From assembly GCF_004348985.1 (NCBI RefSeq), contig NZ_SMKW01000008.1, forward strand, positions 118,410 to 182,409: a stretch of 64,000 bases of DNA, read 5' to 3'. The translations under genes were made by a program, and so were the position numbers. Below the pieces are notes generated by a model, which searched no databases, was not told where the DNA came from, and saw only the letters and a list, made by a program, of their open reading frames with translations. Origin of the DNA: Saccharopolyspora elongata (GTDB taxonomy: Bacteria > Actinomycetota > Actinomycetes > Mycobacteriales > Pseudonocardiaceae). Positions within the stretch are counted from its first letter, which is position 1. Every line of letters begins with the position of its first letter. Below are positions 36,883-45,578 of this stretch, piece by piece.

Positions 36883-37410
36883 TCAGGCGTTCTCGGTGAG
36901 CTGGGGGAGTTCGAGGAGTCGCGAGTAGAGGACCTCCAGCAGCCAGCGGCCGAACATCGACGAACCGAACTCCGCGGTCCGGTCCTCCGGCGTGACCACC
37001 AGCTCGGCCGGGCCCTCGAAACCGGCGTTGACCACGCCCACGCCGTAGTAGTCCAGCTCCAGCATCCGCAACGGCTTGTACTTGGAGCCCTGGGGCAGCA
37101 CGACCGCGCACGGCGCCAACGTCAGCAACGTCCCGCACGCCCGCAGCGCGTGACGGGAGCGGGACACCGGCACCAGCAGCCCGAGCAGATCGACCGCGGC
37201 CACCGGCACCTGGTCGTGCGTGCAGGGCTCGGACCAGGACCGGAACCAGGCCGGGTTGAGCTCCGGCCCCCAGCCGTGAAGACTGCGCCACTCGTGGACG
37301 TCCCGCCTGATCCGCGCCACGGCGGCGAACCGCGCACCGAGGACCTCGACGTCCGTGATCAGCTGGCCGTCCCATCCCAGGGCGCGCGCCGCGTGCTGAA
37401 GCTGCTGCAC
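36883..37410 (-). CDS. hypothetical protein, no family recognised
   Basis: A 175-residue protein beginning VQQLQHAARALGWDG if started at GTG 37410; a longer start at 37518 would add 36 low-confidence residues. Features include TDVEVLGARFAAVARI, HEWRSLHGWGPELNPAWFRSW, a hydrophobic block LRACGTLLTLAPCAVVLPQ, and DYYGVGVVNAGFEGPAELVV, followed by a C-terminal helix ending VLYSRLLELPQL. It reads as a compact alpha/beta protein without signal peptide or obvious active site. It is convergent with the CxCxxC protein across the repeat element and divergent from the potassium channel gene. Confidence 0.55.
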   Translation of the reverse strand: MQQLQHAARALGWDGQLITDVEVLGARFAAVARIRRDVHEWRSLHGWGPELNPAWFRSWSEPCTHDQVPVAAVDLLGLLVPVSRSRHALRACGTLLTLAPCAVVLPQGSKYKPLRMLELDYYGVGVVNAGFEGPAELVVTPEDRTAEFGSSMFGRWLLEVLYSRLLELPQLTENA

Positions 37411-37592
37411 CGCTGCATGGTAAGCCGCCGCACCGCCATGTCCAGACCAGGTCTTCCGGCCTGCAGGAGAACTCGTCGCCGAACTGCCGGTGCCGCATCG
37501 CACCCGGCGCGCGGTCAAGGGTTACTGTTCTGCGCCGTGAGTGGTGAGAACGCGCTTCCGAGCCTCGCGGCAGGAGCCGGAGGGCACGGGTC

Positions 37593-38696
37593 ATGATGCG
37601 GCGCAGTCCCAAGCGGCTGGCGCACCCCTTCATCGGTGGCCGCACCGACGAGGAGGAGCTGACCAGCCGGCCCGACCACGCGCTTGTGGGCGTGATCCGG
37701 ATGCCGGGCAGCACGATCAGCCCGGTGCGCTCCATCATCCGCCGGATCATCGGCGCGATGCTCGCGCTGGCCGCCACGGTGCTCATCGTGTACTTCGGCC
37801 GGGACGGCTACCGGGACTCCGCGGGCGGCGAGCTGGACCTGCTGGACGCCGTCTACTACGCGACGGTGTCGCTGTCCACGACCGGCTACGGCGACATCAC
37901 CCCGGTCACCTCGCAGGCCCGGCTGGTGAACGTGCTGGTCATCACGCCGCTGCGGGTGCTGTTCCTGATCGTGCTGGTCGGTACCACACTGGAAGTGCTC
38001 ACCGAGCGCTCTCGGCAGGCTTTCAAGATCCAACGCTGGAGGTCCAGGGTGCGCGACCACGTGGTCGTCATCGGATACGGAACCAAGGGCCGTTCGGCGG
38101 TCACCGCACTGCTCGGCGACGGCGCGGAGCCCGGGCGCATCGTGGTCGTCGACACCGACCAGCGATCGCTGGAAACCGCGTCCGCGCAAGGACTGGTCAC
38201 CGTCAACGGCTCGGGCACCCGCTCGGACGTGCTGCGCGTGGCGGGCGTGCCGCGGGCACGGGCCATCGTGGTCGCCCCGGCCCGCGACGACACCGCCGTG
38301 CTGGTCACCCTGACCGCGCGGGAGCTCGCGCCGAAGGCGCAGATAGTCGCGGCGGTGCGGGAGGCCGAGAACGTGCACCTGCTGCGCCAGTCCGGCGCGG
38401 ACTCGGTGGTGGTGTCCAGCGAGACGGCGGGCCGCCTGCTGGGCATGGCGACCTCGACGCCGTCGGTGGTGGAGATGTTCGAGGACCTGCTGACGCCGGA
38501 CGTGGGCCTGGCGATCGCCGAGCGGGAGGTCGAACCGCAGGAGGTCGGCGGCTCGCCGCGGCACCTCTCGGACATCGTGCTCGGCGTGGTGCGCGGCGGA
38601 CAGCTCTACCGGGTGGACGCCCCGGAAGCCGACGCGATCGAGGCCGGTGACCGGCTGCTCTACGTCAAGAAGGTGACACCCGCGGACGCCTCCTAG
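37593..38696 (+). CDS. potassium channel with RCK domain (Rv3200c-like)
   Basis: A 367-residue channel subunit. After a basic N-terminus come one helix (MLALAATVLIVYFG), the pore region with the selectivity filter STTGYGDITP, and a second helix (VITPLRVLFLIVLVGTTLEVL). The rest is an RCK/TrkA-N domain starting VVVIGYGTKGRSAVTALL (Rossmann nucleotide loop) with VVVDTD, plus a C-terminal TrkA-C-like part. Subunits assemble as tetramers, with ligand-gated K+ flow. ATG 37593 is chosen. The gene order K+ channel, NudC, UvrD2 follows M. tuberculosis Rv3200c-Rv3198c, but here several genes intervene. Confidence 0.9.
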   Translation: MMRRSPKRLAHPFIGGRTDEEELTSRPDHALVGVIRMPGSTISPVRSIIRRIIGAMLALAATVLIVYFGRDGYRDSAGGELDLLDAVYYATVSLSTTGYGDITPVTSQARLVNVLVITPLRVLFLIVLVGTTLEVLTERSRQAFKIQRWRSRVRDHVVVIGYGTKGRSAVTALLGDGAEPGRIVVVDTDQRSLETASAQGLVTVNGSGTRSDVLRVAGVPRARAIVVAPARDDTAVLVTLTARELAPKAQIVAAVREAENVHLLRQSGADSVVVSSETAGRLLGMATSTPSVVEMFEDLLTPDVGLAIAEREVEPQEVGGSPRHLSDIVLGVVRGGQLYRVDAPEADAIEAGDRLLYVKKVTPADAS

Positions 38697-38702
38697 GGAC
38701 CG

Positions 38703-38762
38703 GGCGATTTCGCGCGAAATCGCCATCTGCCAGGCGTGGGGAGTGACGATTTCGCGAAATCG
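38703..38762. repeat. two GATTTCGC palindromes after the potassium channel
   Basis: 38703-38724 is a perfect 22-bp palindrome with half-site GGCGATTTCGC, and 38747-38762 (CGATTTCGCGAAATCG) is a perfect 16-bp palindrome. They lie directly after the channel stop, ahead of the next gene, and may act as terminator or protein-binding sites. Confidence 0.7.
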
Positions 38763-38862
38763 CCTGCCCTGACATGGCACCGGGCCCGGCGCACCGGGCG
38801 TGCTCCCGCAATTGCCCCGAGTGACGGTCGGCGCCGTGCGGCTTTCTGCCAATATCGGTGTC

Positions 38863-39282
38863 GTGGGAAGGCAACGAGGTTCGGCGTCGGTGGCGCCGAT
38901 CCTGCTTGTCCTCGGAACGCTCGGGGTCGCGGTGGCGGCGGTGACGCTGTGGCCGCTGGTGACGGAGGCCGGGCAGGCGATGCGGTCGGCGACGGCGACG
39001 GTCATCGAGTCGCGCCCGTGCGGCGCCGCTTCGGCGCGGGACCTCGTCGAGGTCCGGATCGACGGCGTGGTGCGGCGAGCGCCGTTCGACGGCTGCGGCC
39101 ACGCCCCCGGCCAGCAGCTGCCGGTGCAGGTGCCCGCCGACCCGGGCGAGGACTTCGTGGTCCGCCCGGCGCGATCGACCGACTCCGAGCTGAAAGGCCA
39201 GGTGCAGCGCGCCAACTGGGTCCTGCTGACCCTCGCCGCGGTCGCCGGCGGCGGCTACGGGCTGATGCTCCGCCGGCGCTGA
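38863..39282 (+). CDS. small membrane protein with two helices (DUF3592-like)
   Basis: A 139-residue protein. The N-terminal helix is SVAPILLVLGTLGVAVAAVTLW, and a C-terminal helix NWVLLTLAAVAGGGYGLML is followed by a basic tail. Between them lies an extracytoplasmic beta-rich segment (ATVIESRPCGAASARDLVEV, FDGCGHAPGQQLPV) with two cysteines, like DUF3592 domains. GTG 38863 is preferred; CAATAT ends seven bases before it, and there is no ribosome site, so a leaderless mRNA is likely. It faces the metallopeptidase gene with only six bases between their stops. Confidence 0.65.
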   Translation: MGRQRGSASVAPILLVLGTLGVAVAAVTLWPLVTEAGQAMRSATATVIESRPCGAASARDLVEVRIDGVVRRAPFDGCGHAPGQQLPVQVPADPGEDFVVRPARSTDSELKGQVQRANWVLLTLAAVAGGGYGLMLRRR

Positions 39283-39288
39283 GCCCCG

Positions 39289-40635
39289 TCAGTCGACGTC
39301 GGAGGCCGCCGCCAACCAGGTGTTGCACTCGGTGATCCGGTTCTTCCGGAACCCCTGCTCCACCCAAGCGGCGTTGGTCGACGTGCTGCCGTGGTCGCGC
39401 ACGTTGGTGTGCTCGTCGCCGCGATCGGAGGAGTCCTCCAGCGCGGGGAAGATGAAGTCGTTGCTGACACCGCCGTTCTGCAACGCGGCCAGCGTCATGC
39501 CCTCGAAGCACGTCGCCTGCAGCTCGGAGCGCCGGGTCAACTCCAGCCCGGCCGACGTGGAGCTGCCGCCCGCGTCGTAGGACGCGTCGCCGTAGGCGCT
39601 GTTGATCCCGGTCATGCCCTGCAGCGCGTGGCCGAACTCGTGCGCGAACTGGCCGAGGTACACGCCGGCGTTGGTGCGCTGCTCGACCTGGGCGTAGTAG
39701 CGCGCGGTCATGTAGATCGTGTGGTTGCCGGGGCAGTACATCGCGGTCTGGTTCCACCGCCGCGTCCCGCAGGGCGTTTCGATGTTGTCCCCGGTGGTGA
39801 TCACGGTGGGCGTCCGGACCGGCAGGTCGGCGCTCTCCAGCGCCGGCGCCCACGCCTCCATCAGGCAGGGCAGCGCGGCCTGGTAGAAGCGGTCCTGCGA
39901 GGTGACGTCGGTGCTGAAGCGGGGCAGGTTGCACGAGGTGTTCATCGCGCCGTTGCCCGGGATGTTGAGCGGGTGGTCGCCCAGCGCCGAGACCGGTTTG
40001 ACCTCGCCGTCGTTGCCGCTGGTCGACGTGGACGTCTCGGATTCCTCGCTGCTGGTCGTCGTGCCGGTGGAGGTCTCGGTCTCGCTGGAATTCGTCGACG
40101 TCGAGCGGCTGCTGGTGCTGCTGTAGTCCGAAGCCCGGCTCGAGGTGATCGAGGCGGCCATCGCGCCGACGGTGCCGACGCCGAGCAGGGCCACGCCGAC
40201 CAGCACCAGCGCGACGATGACACCGGTGTTGCTTCTGCGCTGCGGCGGCCGCATGTGCGGCATCGGCTGCGGCGGGCGCTGCGGTGCCAATCGCACGGTC
40301 GTCTGCGGCGGCAGCGGGCGCGCGGCCGGCGGTGGTGCGATCCGGCGGGTCGGCTGGTCGAAGATCGGCGCTCCCTGCTGCGGGCGCAGGGGTTGCGTGC
40401 CGGGTGGAGGTAACGGAGGACGGCGTTGCGGCGGCTGCGGCCGGGGGGCCTGACCTTGCGGCGGTCGGGGAGCCGGACCTTGTGGCGGCTGGGACCCCGG
40501 GCCTTGTGGCGGACGGGGAGCCGGGCCTTGTGGCGGCTGGGGACCCGGACGCTGTTGCCCGCCGCGCGGGCCCTGCGGTGGCCAGGGCTGGCGCGGCGGC
40601 TGCGGGCCGCGTGGTGGCGGGGGCGGCTGCGTCAT
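39289..40635 (-). CDS. putative neutral zinc metallopeptidase with proline-rich N-terminus
   Basis: A 448-residue protein in four parts: a cytoplasmic Pro/Gln/Arg-rich tail of about 130 residues with near-tandem PPQGPAPRPPQGPGSQ units, one membrane helix (GVIVALVLVGVALLGVGTVG), a Ser/Thr-rich linker, and an extracytoplasmic zincin domain of the YpfJ type. The zinc motif is HEFGHALQG with Glu in SELQATCFEG downstream. ATG 40635 has GAGGAAGA upstream. Proteins of this group are common in actinobacteria beside envelope genes; the substrate is unknown. The N-terminal tail may recruit SH3-like or cytoskeletal partners (speculative). Confidence 0.83.
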   Translation of the reverse strand: MTQPPPPPRGPQPPRQPWPPQGPRGGQQRPGPQPPQGPAPRPPQGPGSQPPQGPAPRPPQGQAPRPQPPQRRPPLPPPGTQPLRPQQGAPIFDQPTRRIAPPPAARPLPPQTTVRLAPQRPPQPMPHMRPPQRRSNTGVIVALVLVGVALLGVGTVGAMAASITSSRASDYSSTSSRSTSTNSSETETSTGTTTSSEESETSTSTSGNDGEVKPVSALGDHPLNIPGNGAMNTSCNLPRFSTDVTSQDRFYQAALPCLMEAWAPALESADLPVRTPTVITTGDNIETPCGTRRWNQTAMYCPGNHTIYMTARYYAQVEQRTNAGVYLGQFAHEFGHALQGMTGINSAYGDASYDAGGSSTSAGLELTRRSELQATCFEGMTLAALQNGGVSNDFIFPALEDSSDRGDEHTNVRDHGSTSTNAAWVEQGFRKNRITECNTWLAAASDVD

Positions 40636-40781
40636 GCGGTCTTCCTCGCGGAGTGTCGAATGTGGACTGTTGGTCCAGGTTCGGCTGGCCGCCACCGAGC
40701 AGTCATTTCCCCCCGACTTCCTCACCATCAATCCCACCGTTGCGGACCAGAGCTTAGCCACGGGCGGCTATCGTTCGGGCC

Positions 40782-42404
40782 GTGTTGACCAAACGGGGGC
40801 TGGTGGTCGCCCTGACCGGACTGCTGTTGGGCGCACCGAGCACGGCCGCGGCGCAGGAGCAACCGGTGGATGCGTTGCCCGGCACGGTTTCCAGCAGCGT
40901 GAACCTCAAGCTGCAGCGCGACGGCCTGGTCTCGGTCACCGAGCGGATCAACGTTCCCACAGGTCAACAAGTCGAGCGCACGATGCCGCTGCGGCAGTCC
41001 GCGGGGCCCGGGGCGGACCGGGTCTTCACGGTCTCCGACGCAGTGCTCGACGGTGGCGGTGCGATCCAAGCCGAGGCCGACAAGCTGCATCTGACGCTGC
41101 AGCCCGGGGTTTCGACGCTGACGTACTCGGTTCGCGGTGCCGTGGCCGATGCCGGTGACCGGCAGGACGTCCGCTGGCAGGTGTCCGGTGGCTGGAACGT
41201 GCCGGTGGACCGCGTCGAGGTGTCGTTGCTGTCGCCGAAGGTGCCGCAGGAGATCATGTGCCTGGCGGGCCCGCTGGGCAGCGCGAACCGCTGCGCCCAG
41301 TTCGAGATCACCCACACCCAGTCGATGCACGCGGTGACCTACGGCCTGCAGCCCGGTGACCGGATGGACCTCACGTTCAAGGTCCCGGCGGGCACGGTGC
41401 CGGCGAACGCCGTGACCGAGCAGTACTTCAGCCTGGTGCGGGCGTTCTCGCTGACGCCGGCGACGGCCGCCGGCCTGGCCGCGATCGGCCTGCTGCTGAT
41501 CGGCGGCCTCGGCCTCGTCTGGTACGCCCGCGGCCGGGACGTGCGCGCGTTCGCGGAGGACGTGGGCCAGGTCGAGGTGCTGATGACCGATTCCCAGGGC
41601 GCGGTCGCGTTCGCGTCCCCGGACGGCGTGCTGCCGGGCCAGATCGGCACGGTCATCGACGAGCGGGTGGACCCGGTCGACGTGACGGCGACGATCATCG
41701 ACCTGGCGGTCCGCAACTACCTGTGGATCGAGGAACTCCCCGGCCAGGACTGGCGAATCGTCCGGCTGAACCCGGCCGACGACTCGCTGCGGCCGTTCGA
41801 GCGAGCGGTCTACGACCTCCTCGTGGGGCAGGAGCAAGAAGTGCGGCTGTCCCAACTGCGAGACCTCGACGCAAGCCAGGTCCGCGCGGCGCTGTACGCG
41901 GAGGTCGTGGAAAAGGAATGGTTCGCACGGCGCCCGGACGTCGACCGGAACCGCTTCTGGTGGACGGGCCTCGGCGTGATCATCGGCGGAGCGGCGCTGA
42001 CGGCGGTACTGGCGCTGACGACCTCAGCAGCACTGCTGGGGATCGCCGTGCTGATCGGCGGTATCGCGATGATGTTCAGCGCACGCCTGATGCCGGCGCG
42101 AACACGACGAGGCAGCGCGCTCGTGGTGCAGGTCAGAGGCCTGCGCGGCTACCTGCACGAGGCCGCGGCGGAGTCCCTGCCGGAGCAGGACCGCGAGACG
42201 GTGTTCTCCCGATCGCTGCCGTACGCGGTGGTCCTGGAAGAAACGGACCGCTGGCTAGCGGAGTTCGCGGAACTGAAACCAGGAGCAGACGGAACGCAGG
42301 GCCTCTACTGGTACGGAACCCCGAACGAGACCCCGAACCTCCAGAACTTCCACCAAACCTTCACAACCCTCGTAGAAACCCTGAACAAAAAAATCAACCG
42401 GTGA
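40782..42404 (+). CDS. DUF2207 family membrane protein
   Basis: A 540-residue protein: a signal peptide (LTKRGLVVALTGLLLGAPSTAAA), an extracytoplasmic beta-rich DUF2207 domain (residues about 25-215, VNLKLQRDGLVSVTERINVP), a membrane helix (AGLAAIGLLLIGGLGLVWYA), a cytoplasmic winged segment (TIIDLAVRNYLWIEELP), two helices near residues 395-430, and a cytoplasmic tail with YAVVLEETDRWLAEFAEL. GTG 40782 follows TATCGT by seven bases, with no ribosome site. The last 40 codons turn unusually A-rich, unlike the rest of the gene. Function is unknown; it is divergent from the metallopeptidase. Confidence 0.83.
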   Translation: MLTKRGLVVALTGLLLGAPSTAAAQEQPVDALPGTVSSSVNLKLQRDGLVSVTERINVPTGQQVERTMPLRQSAGPGADRVFTVSDAVLDGGGAIQAEADKLHLTLQPGVSTLTYSVRGAVADAGDRQDVRWQVSGGWNVPVDRVEVSLLSPKVPQEIMCLAGPLGSANRCAQFEITHTQSMHAVTYGLQPGDRMDLTFKVPAGTVPANAVTEQYFSLVRAFSLTPATAAGLAAIGLLLIGGLGLVWYARGRDVRAFAEDVGQVEVLMTDSQGAVAFASPDGVLPGQIGTVIDERVDPVDVTATIIDLAVRNYLWIEELPGQDWRIVRLNPADDSLRPFERAVYDLLVGQEQEVRLSQLRDLDASQVRAALYAEVVEKEWFARRPDVDRNRFWWTGLGVIIGGAALTAVLALTTSAALLGIAVLIGGIAMMFSARLMPARTRRGSALVVQVRGLRGYLHEAAAESLPEQDRETVFSRSLPYAVVLEETDRWLAEFAELKPGADGTQGLYWYGTPNETPNLQNFHQTFTTLVETLNKKINR

Positions 42405-42485
42405 CACCGGCCAGCTTCTGCCGACATGTCCGGGGCGGATGGGTGCGAGGGCTGTTGTCGGCTTTCGCGTGGAACGAGGGGTTCC

Positions 42486-43016
42486 TTGAACAAGCATGTC
42501 CGACTCCTTGTCGTCGCAGGTGCGGGTGTTGTGTTGGCTGGGCTGCCCGCGTGTGGAAGTGGCGGTAGCGGCAGCACGGGGCATGCGCCGACCACGAAGT
42601 CGGGCGGCGTTGCCATGGAGAAGTTCGATCCTTGCGGCTTCTTTCGGCCTGCGGAGCTGACCTCGTGGGGACTGTCCGCCCAGGGCAAGGAGTTCGCGCC
42701 GGTGAGCTTCGAGCCGGGTTGCCGCTGGCAGGGGGAGCAGATGTCGCTCACCTTCCAGAAGAACGTGGACGAGACCGTCGCGTCCTACGAAAAGAGCGGT
42801 AACTGGGAGCGGTACGACAAGAAGACGATCGGCGGGCGTTCTGCTGCGGTCGCGAACGTTCCTGGCGGCGGAAGCACGGGCGGTTGCAACGTGCTGGTCG
42901 ATGCTGGTGGAGGTGTCGCGATCTACGGGGTCTCCGGGCGCTTCGACGACTCGGTCGATGCGTGCGGGGAAGTGGAGAAGATCGTCGGCCAGTCGGCTTC
43001 GCGCCTGCCGGAATGA
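42486..43016 (+). CDS. DUF3558 lipoprotein 1
   Basis: A 176-residue lipoprotein starting at TTG 42486 with GAGGGG upstream. The signal peptide LLVVAGAGVVLAG ends in lipobox LPAC. The rest is a DUF3558 domain: FDPCGFFRPAELTSWGLS, EPGCRWQGEQMSLTFQ, GCNVLVDAGGGVAIYG, and the end DACGEVEKIVGQSASRLPE. A second copy follows at 43655 with the same architecture and the same C-terminal pattern. DUF3558 lipoproteins recur beside ESX substrate genes in Pseudonocardiaceae and mycobacteria. It probably has its own promoter, since 228 bases with repeats separate it from the next gene. Confidence 0.8.
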   Translation: MNKHVRLLVVAGAGVVLAGLPACGSGGSGSTGHAPTTKSGGVAMEKFDPCGFFRPAELTSWGLSAQGKEFAPVSFEPGCRWQGEQMSLTFQKNVDETVASYEKSGNWERYDKKTIGGRSAAVANVPGGGSTGGCNVLVDAGGGVAIYGVSGRFDDSVDACGEVEKIVGQSASRLPE

Positions 43017-43146
43017 TCAACAGGCCGAACAGTCGCGTTAGGTGTTCCGGGCTCGGCTTGAACGTCTCGCGGGATCGCTGTCTGCAATCGCTCGGTATCG
43101 GACCGTAACAACGCTGTGACCTGCGGCTGAACGGGTGATGCCGGAG

Positions 43147-43211
43147 CTGCGTCAGGTTTGTCGGGAACCGTTACGGACGCCCCTGCGTCAGGTTAAAGTG
43201 TTCACCGTTAC
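43147..43211 (+). promoter_or_regulatory. tandem composite repeat upstream of the ESX-like operon
   Basis: CTGCGTCAGGTT followed after 8-9 bases by ACCGTTAC occurs twice in direct orientation, at 43147-43174 and 43183-43211. Starts are 36 bases apart. Both copies lie just before the operon starting at ATG 43245, so they are good candidates for activator or sigma-factor sites. Confidence 0.55.
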
Positions 43212-43244
43212 CTGGGGAGATCGCAGAGTCCAGAGGGGTCTGGG

Positions 43245-43658
43245 ATGACAAGCGCAGACGCAAGTGGGTTCGCTGCAGCCAAGGAAGGGCTGAAGGCGAT
43301 CAGCGGCCGCACGCAGTGGATCAATCAGCAGGTCGGCGCGGGCAAGCTGTCGCTTGACCCCGACGTGGCCGACAAGGCCGCGAAGCGCTGCGAGGAGGAG
43401 ATCCGCGAGTTGGCGCGACTCATGCGTGGCGCCGACCGGATGACGCGTTTGAGCGGTCTGGGGAACTACCCGGATGGGCAGCAGTTGACGCAACGGTTCA
43501 TCGACAAGGCCGCGGATCCCGGCTCAGGTGCGGTGGAACTCGTTCGTCAGCTGCAGGACGAGCTGCAGAAGCAGGCAGACGCGTTTCGTGCGGCTGCCAA
43601 GGACTACCGTGCGACCGACGAGCAGATCTCCGACGACTTGCAGCGAGGTATTCAGTGA
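43245..43658 (+). CDS. ESX-type small secreted protein (WXG/PE-like) with YxxxD signal
   Basis: A 137-residue, nearly all-helical protein with no signal peptide. Its C-terminus reads AAKDYRATDEQ, and YRATD fits the YxxxD/E secretion signal of type VII substrates. The helical core (ADKAAKRCEEEIRELARLM, SGAVELVRQLQDELQKQA) suggests a coiled hairpin larger than EsxA (about 100 residues). There is no WxG of its own, as in PE-type partners whose WxG sits in the partner. The stop overlaps the following lipoprotein start by four bases. It probably pairs with the glycine-rich WxG protein encoded downstream and is exported with it. Confidence 0.7.
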   Translation: MTSADASGFAAAKEGLKAISGRTQWINQQVGAGKLSLDPDVADKAAKRCEEEIRELARLMRGADRMTRLSGLGNYPDGQQLTQRFIDKAADPGSGAVELVRQLQDELQKQADAFRAAAKDYRATDEQISDDLQRGIQ

Positions 43659-44197
43659 GTTTGGTTTCCCGGTCCTTGGCCGTCGGCGTCGCCGGTCTGG
43701 CGCTGGTTGGACTGTCTGCCTGCTCCGGTGGCCCGGGCAAAAGCGGCGAGGAAACGTCCACGTCCACGCCCACGTCAGCGGCCCAGAGCTCTGGCTTGGC
43801 GAACTTGGACCCGTGCACGTTCCTTACTTCCGAAGAGCTCAGCGCAGCAGGTGTCTCCGGTCCCAGTCGCCCAGTGAACGACCTCAAGTCGCAGCCGGGC
43901 TGTGACTGGGAGGGCAAGGACGTACTGCTGACCTTCAGCAAGAACGAGACCGAAGACTTCGAGAAGTACAGCAAGAACAACTTCGAGACGTTCGACCGGT
44001 TCGACATCAATGGCCGGCAAGCGGCGCGCGCTGTCACCGCTGGTTCTGGGGGGCAGGGGATCTGCTCCGCGATCATCAGTGCAGGCGGCGGCATCGTTGA
44101 TGTGAACGTGGCTGGCATCATGCGCAACTCCGTGGCAGACCCTTGCGGCGAGGCGGAGAAGATCGCACGTCAGATTGAGCCGAGGCTTCCAGAATGA
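43655..44197 (+). CDS. DUF3558 lipoprotein 2
   Basis: A 180-residue lipoprotein with signal LAVGVAGLALVG and lipobox LSAC, then a Ser/Thr linker and a DUF3558 domain (LDPCTFLTSEELSAAGVSG, QPGCDWEGKDVLLTFSKN, GICSAIISAGGGIVDVNVAG, ending DPCGEAEKIARQIEPRLPE). GTG 43655 overlaps the previous stop (GTGA), so it is translationally coupled between the YxxxD protein and the WxG protein. It resembles the product of 42486 and the two are probably duplicates. It is expected on the outer face of the membrane, possibly receiving or tethering exported substrates (inference). Confidence 0.82.
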   Translation: MSLVSRSLAVGVAGLALVGLSACSGGPGKSGEETSTSTPTSAAQSSGLANLDPCTFLTSEELSAAGVSGPSRPVNDLKSQPGCDWEGKDVLLTFSKNETEDFEKYSKNNFETFDRFDINGRQAARAVTAGSGGQGICSAIISAGGGIVDVNVAGIMRNSVADPCGEAEKIARQIEPRLPE

Positions 44198-44210
44198 CCG
44201 AGGAGGAGTG

Positions 44211-45569
44211 ATGGGACTTCTCAGCACACTCGACAACGCGGGTTCCCGGGTCTTCGGCTGGGAGAGCGCTGCGGAAGAGGAGCGGAAGAAGCACGGCGAA
44301 GAGGCCAACCGGGTCGCCCAGCAGCAACAATCGCAGCTGGCGCAGCAGAATTCCGGGTTGAACGTCACCGGCTACGACTCGCCTGCTATCAGCCAGTGCA
44401 TCAACTGGTCTGGATTCAGCCACGGGCAGATCTTCCAGACCAACCAGGAGTCGATCGATCAAGGCAAGGTTGGTGAGTCCGCGCAGGCGTGGCTCGATTT
44501 GGCAAAGGGCCTGCGCGAGCGCGGTGAGAACTACGCCACGGACCTGGCCAAGATCGTCGATGGGGGCTGGGAAGGCGAGGCCGCGGGCAACGCTCGTGAG
44601 GTCGGCAAGCCCGCTTCCGACTGGATGAAGGCCAGTGCCGATGCCTTCGAGATGACCGGGAACAACCTGCACGCCGCGGGTGAGGCCGCCGGTCAGGCCA
44701 GCAAGATGGTTGAGAAGCCCCAGGGCTTCAGCTGGGGTGAGGCCGCCGCCGCTTCCGTTCCGTTCGGGGTCGCCGGCGGTGGTATCAACGCGCTCAGTCA
44801 GATGGAAGAGCAGGAGGAGGCTGAGAAGGCCGCGCAGGAGACGATGGCGCGCGTCTACAGCCCCACTCTCACCCAGGTCGACGCCAAGATGCCGCAGTAC
44901 AAGGGGCCGGACGGCAACACCAAGGAGCCGCCGCCCGTGCCCCCGCCGCCACCCACGGAGTGGGGCGGTGGAGGTCCAGGAAATCCCGGCGGCGGACCCG
45001 GCGGCGAAACGCCGGGTGGCGGGACCGGAAAGCTTCCCGCTGGTGGCATCGGCACCGGTATCCCCGGTGGCGGCATTCCCGGGGACGGGCGCCCCGTCGG
45101 TGCGTACGACCCCAATAATCTCGGTAGCGGTATCCCCGGTGGCGGCTACACCACGCCGTCCGGGACCGGCAGCCAGTGGGCCGGTCAGCCCGGCCTTCCC
45201 GGCGGTGGCGGAACCGGGCTCCCCGGCGGTGGCACCGGTGGCGCCGGTGGTGGTCTCCCCGGCGGCGGCGCCGGCGGTGTCGGCATGGTCGGTGGCATGG
45301 GTGCCGGTGCAGGCGCCGGTGGCATGGCCGCCGGTGGCCGGGCCGGTGTCGGTGGACTCGGCGCCGGGGCTGGTGCCGGTGCGGCCGGTGGAGCAGGTGC
45401 TCGAGGTGCCGGTGCCGGACGAGGCGCGATGGGCGGCATGGGTGGTGCCGGTCAGCGCGGCCAGGGCAGCGAGGACCAGGAGCACGAGCGTCCGTCGTGG
45501 CTCGAGGAGCAGGACGACATCTGGATGAACGACATGCCGAAGACCGCCCCGCCGGTGCTCGGCGAATGA
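44211..45569 (+). CDS. PPE-like WxG protein with glycine-rich C-terminus
   Basis: A 452-residue protein. The N-terminal 200 residues are helical with the WxG motif in IVDGGWEGEAAGNAREVG, the arrangement of PPE/WXG substrates of type VII secretion. From about residue 240 a Pro-rich spacer (EPPPVPPPPPTEWG) leads to a long Gly/Ala-rich region (GGGTGGAGGGLPGGG, MGAGAGAGGMAAGG) and an acidic tail ending EQDDIWMNDMPKTAPPVLGE. ATG 44211 follows GAGGAGG. It is the third gene of an operon with a YxxxD partner and is followed by an EspG-type gene, the chaperone of such substrates. Confidence 0.78.
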   Translation: MGLLSTLDNAGSRVFGWESAAEEERKKHGEEANRVAQQQQSQLAQQNSGLNVTGYDSPAISQCINWSGFSHGQIFQTNQESIDQGKVGESAQAWLDLAKGLRERGENYATDLAKIVDGGWEGEAAGNAREVGKPASDWMKASADAFEMTGNNLHAAGEAAGQASKMVEKPQGFSWGEAAAASVPFGVAGGGINALSQMEEQEEAEKAAQETMARVYSPTLTQVDAKMPQYKGPDGNTKEPPPVPPPPPTEWGGGGPGNPGGGPGGETPGGGTGKLPAGGIGTGIPGGGIPGDGRPVGAYDPNNLGSGIPGGGYTTPSGTGSQWAGQPGLPGGGGTGLPGGGTGGAGGGLPGGGAGGVGMVGGMGAGAGAGGMAAGGRAGVGGLGAGAGAGAAGGAGARGAGAGRGAMGGMGGAGQRGQGSEDQEHERPSWLEEQDDIWMNDMPKTAPPVLGE

Positions 45570-45578
45570 TCCGGTGCC

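Noticed and set aside
41900..42404. A-rich 3' end of the DUF2207 gene as a sign of foreign DNA
   Set aside because: The frame continues smoothly with conserved-looking sequence and a coherent C-terminus; a compositional drift over 40 codons is not enough.
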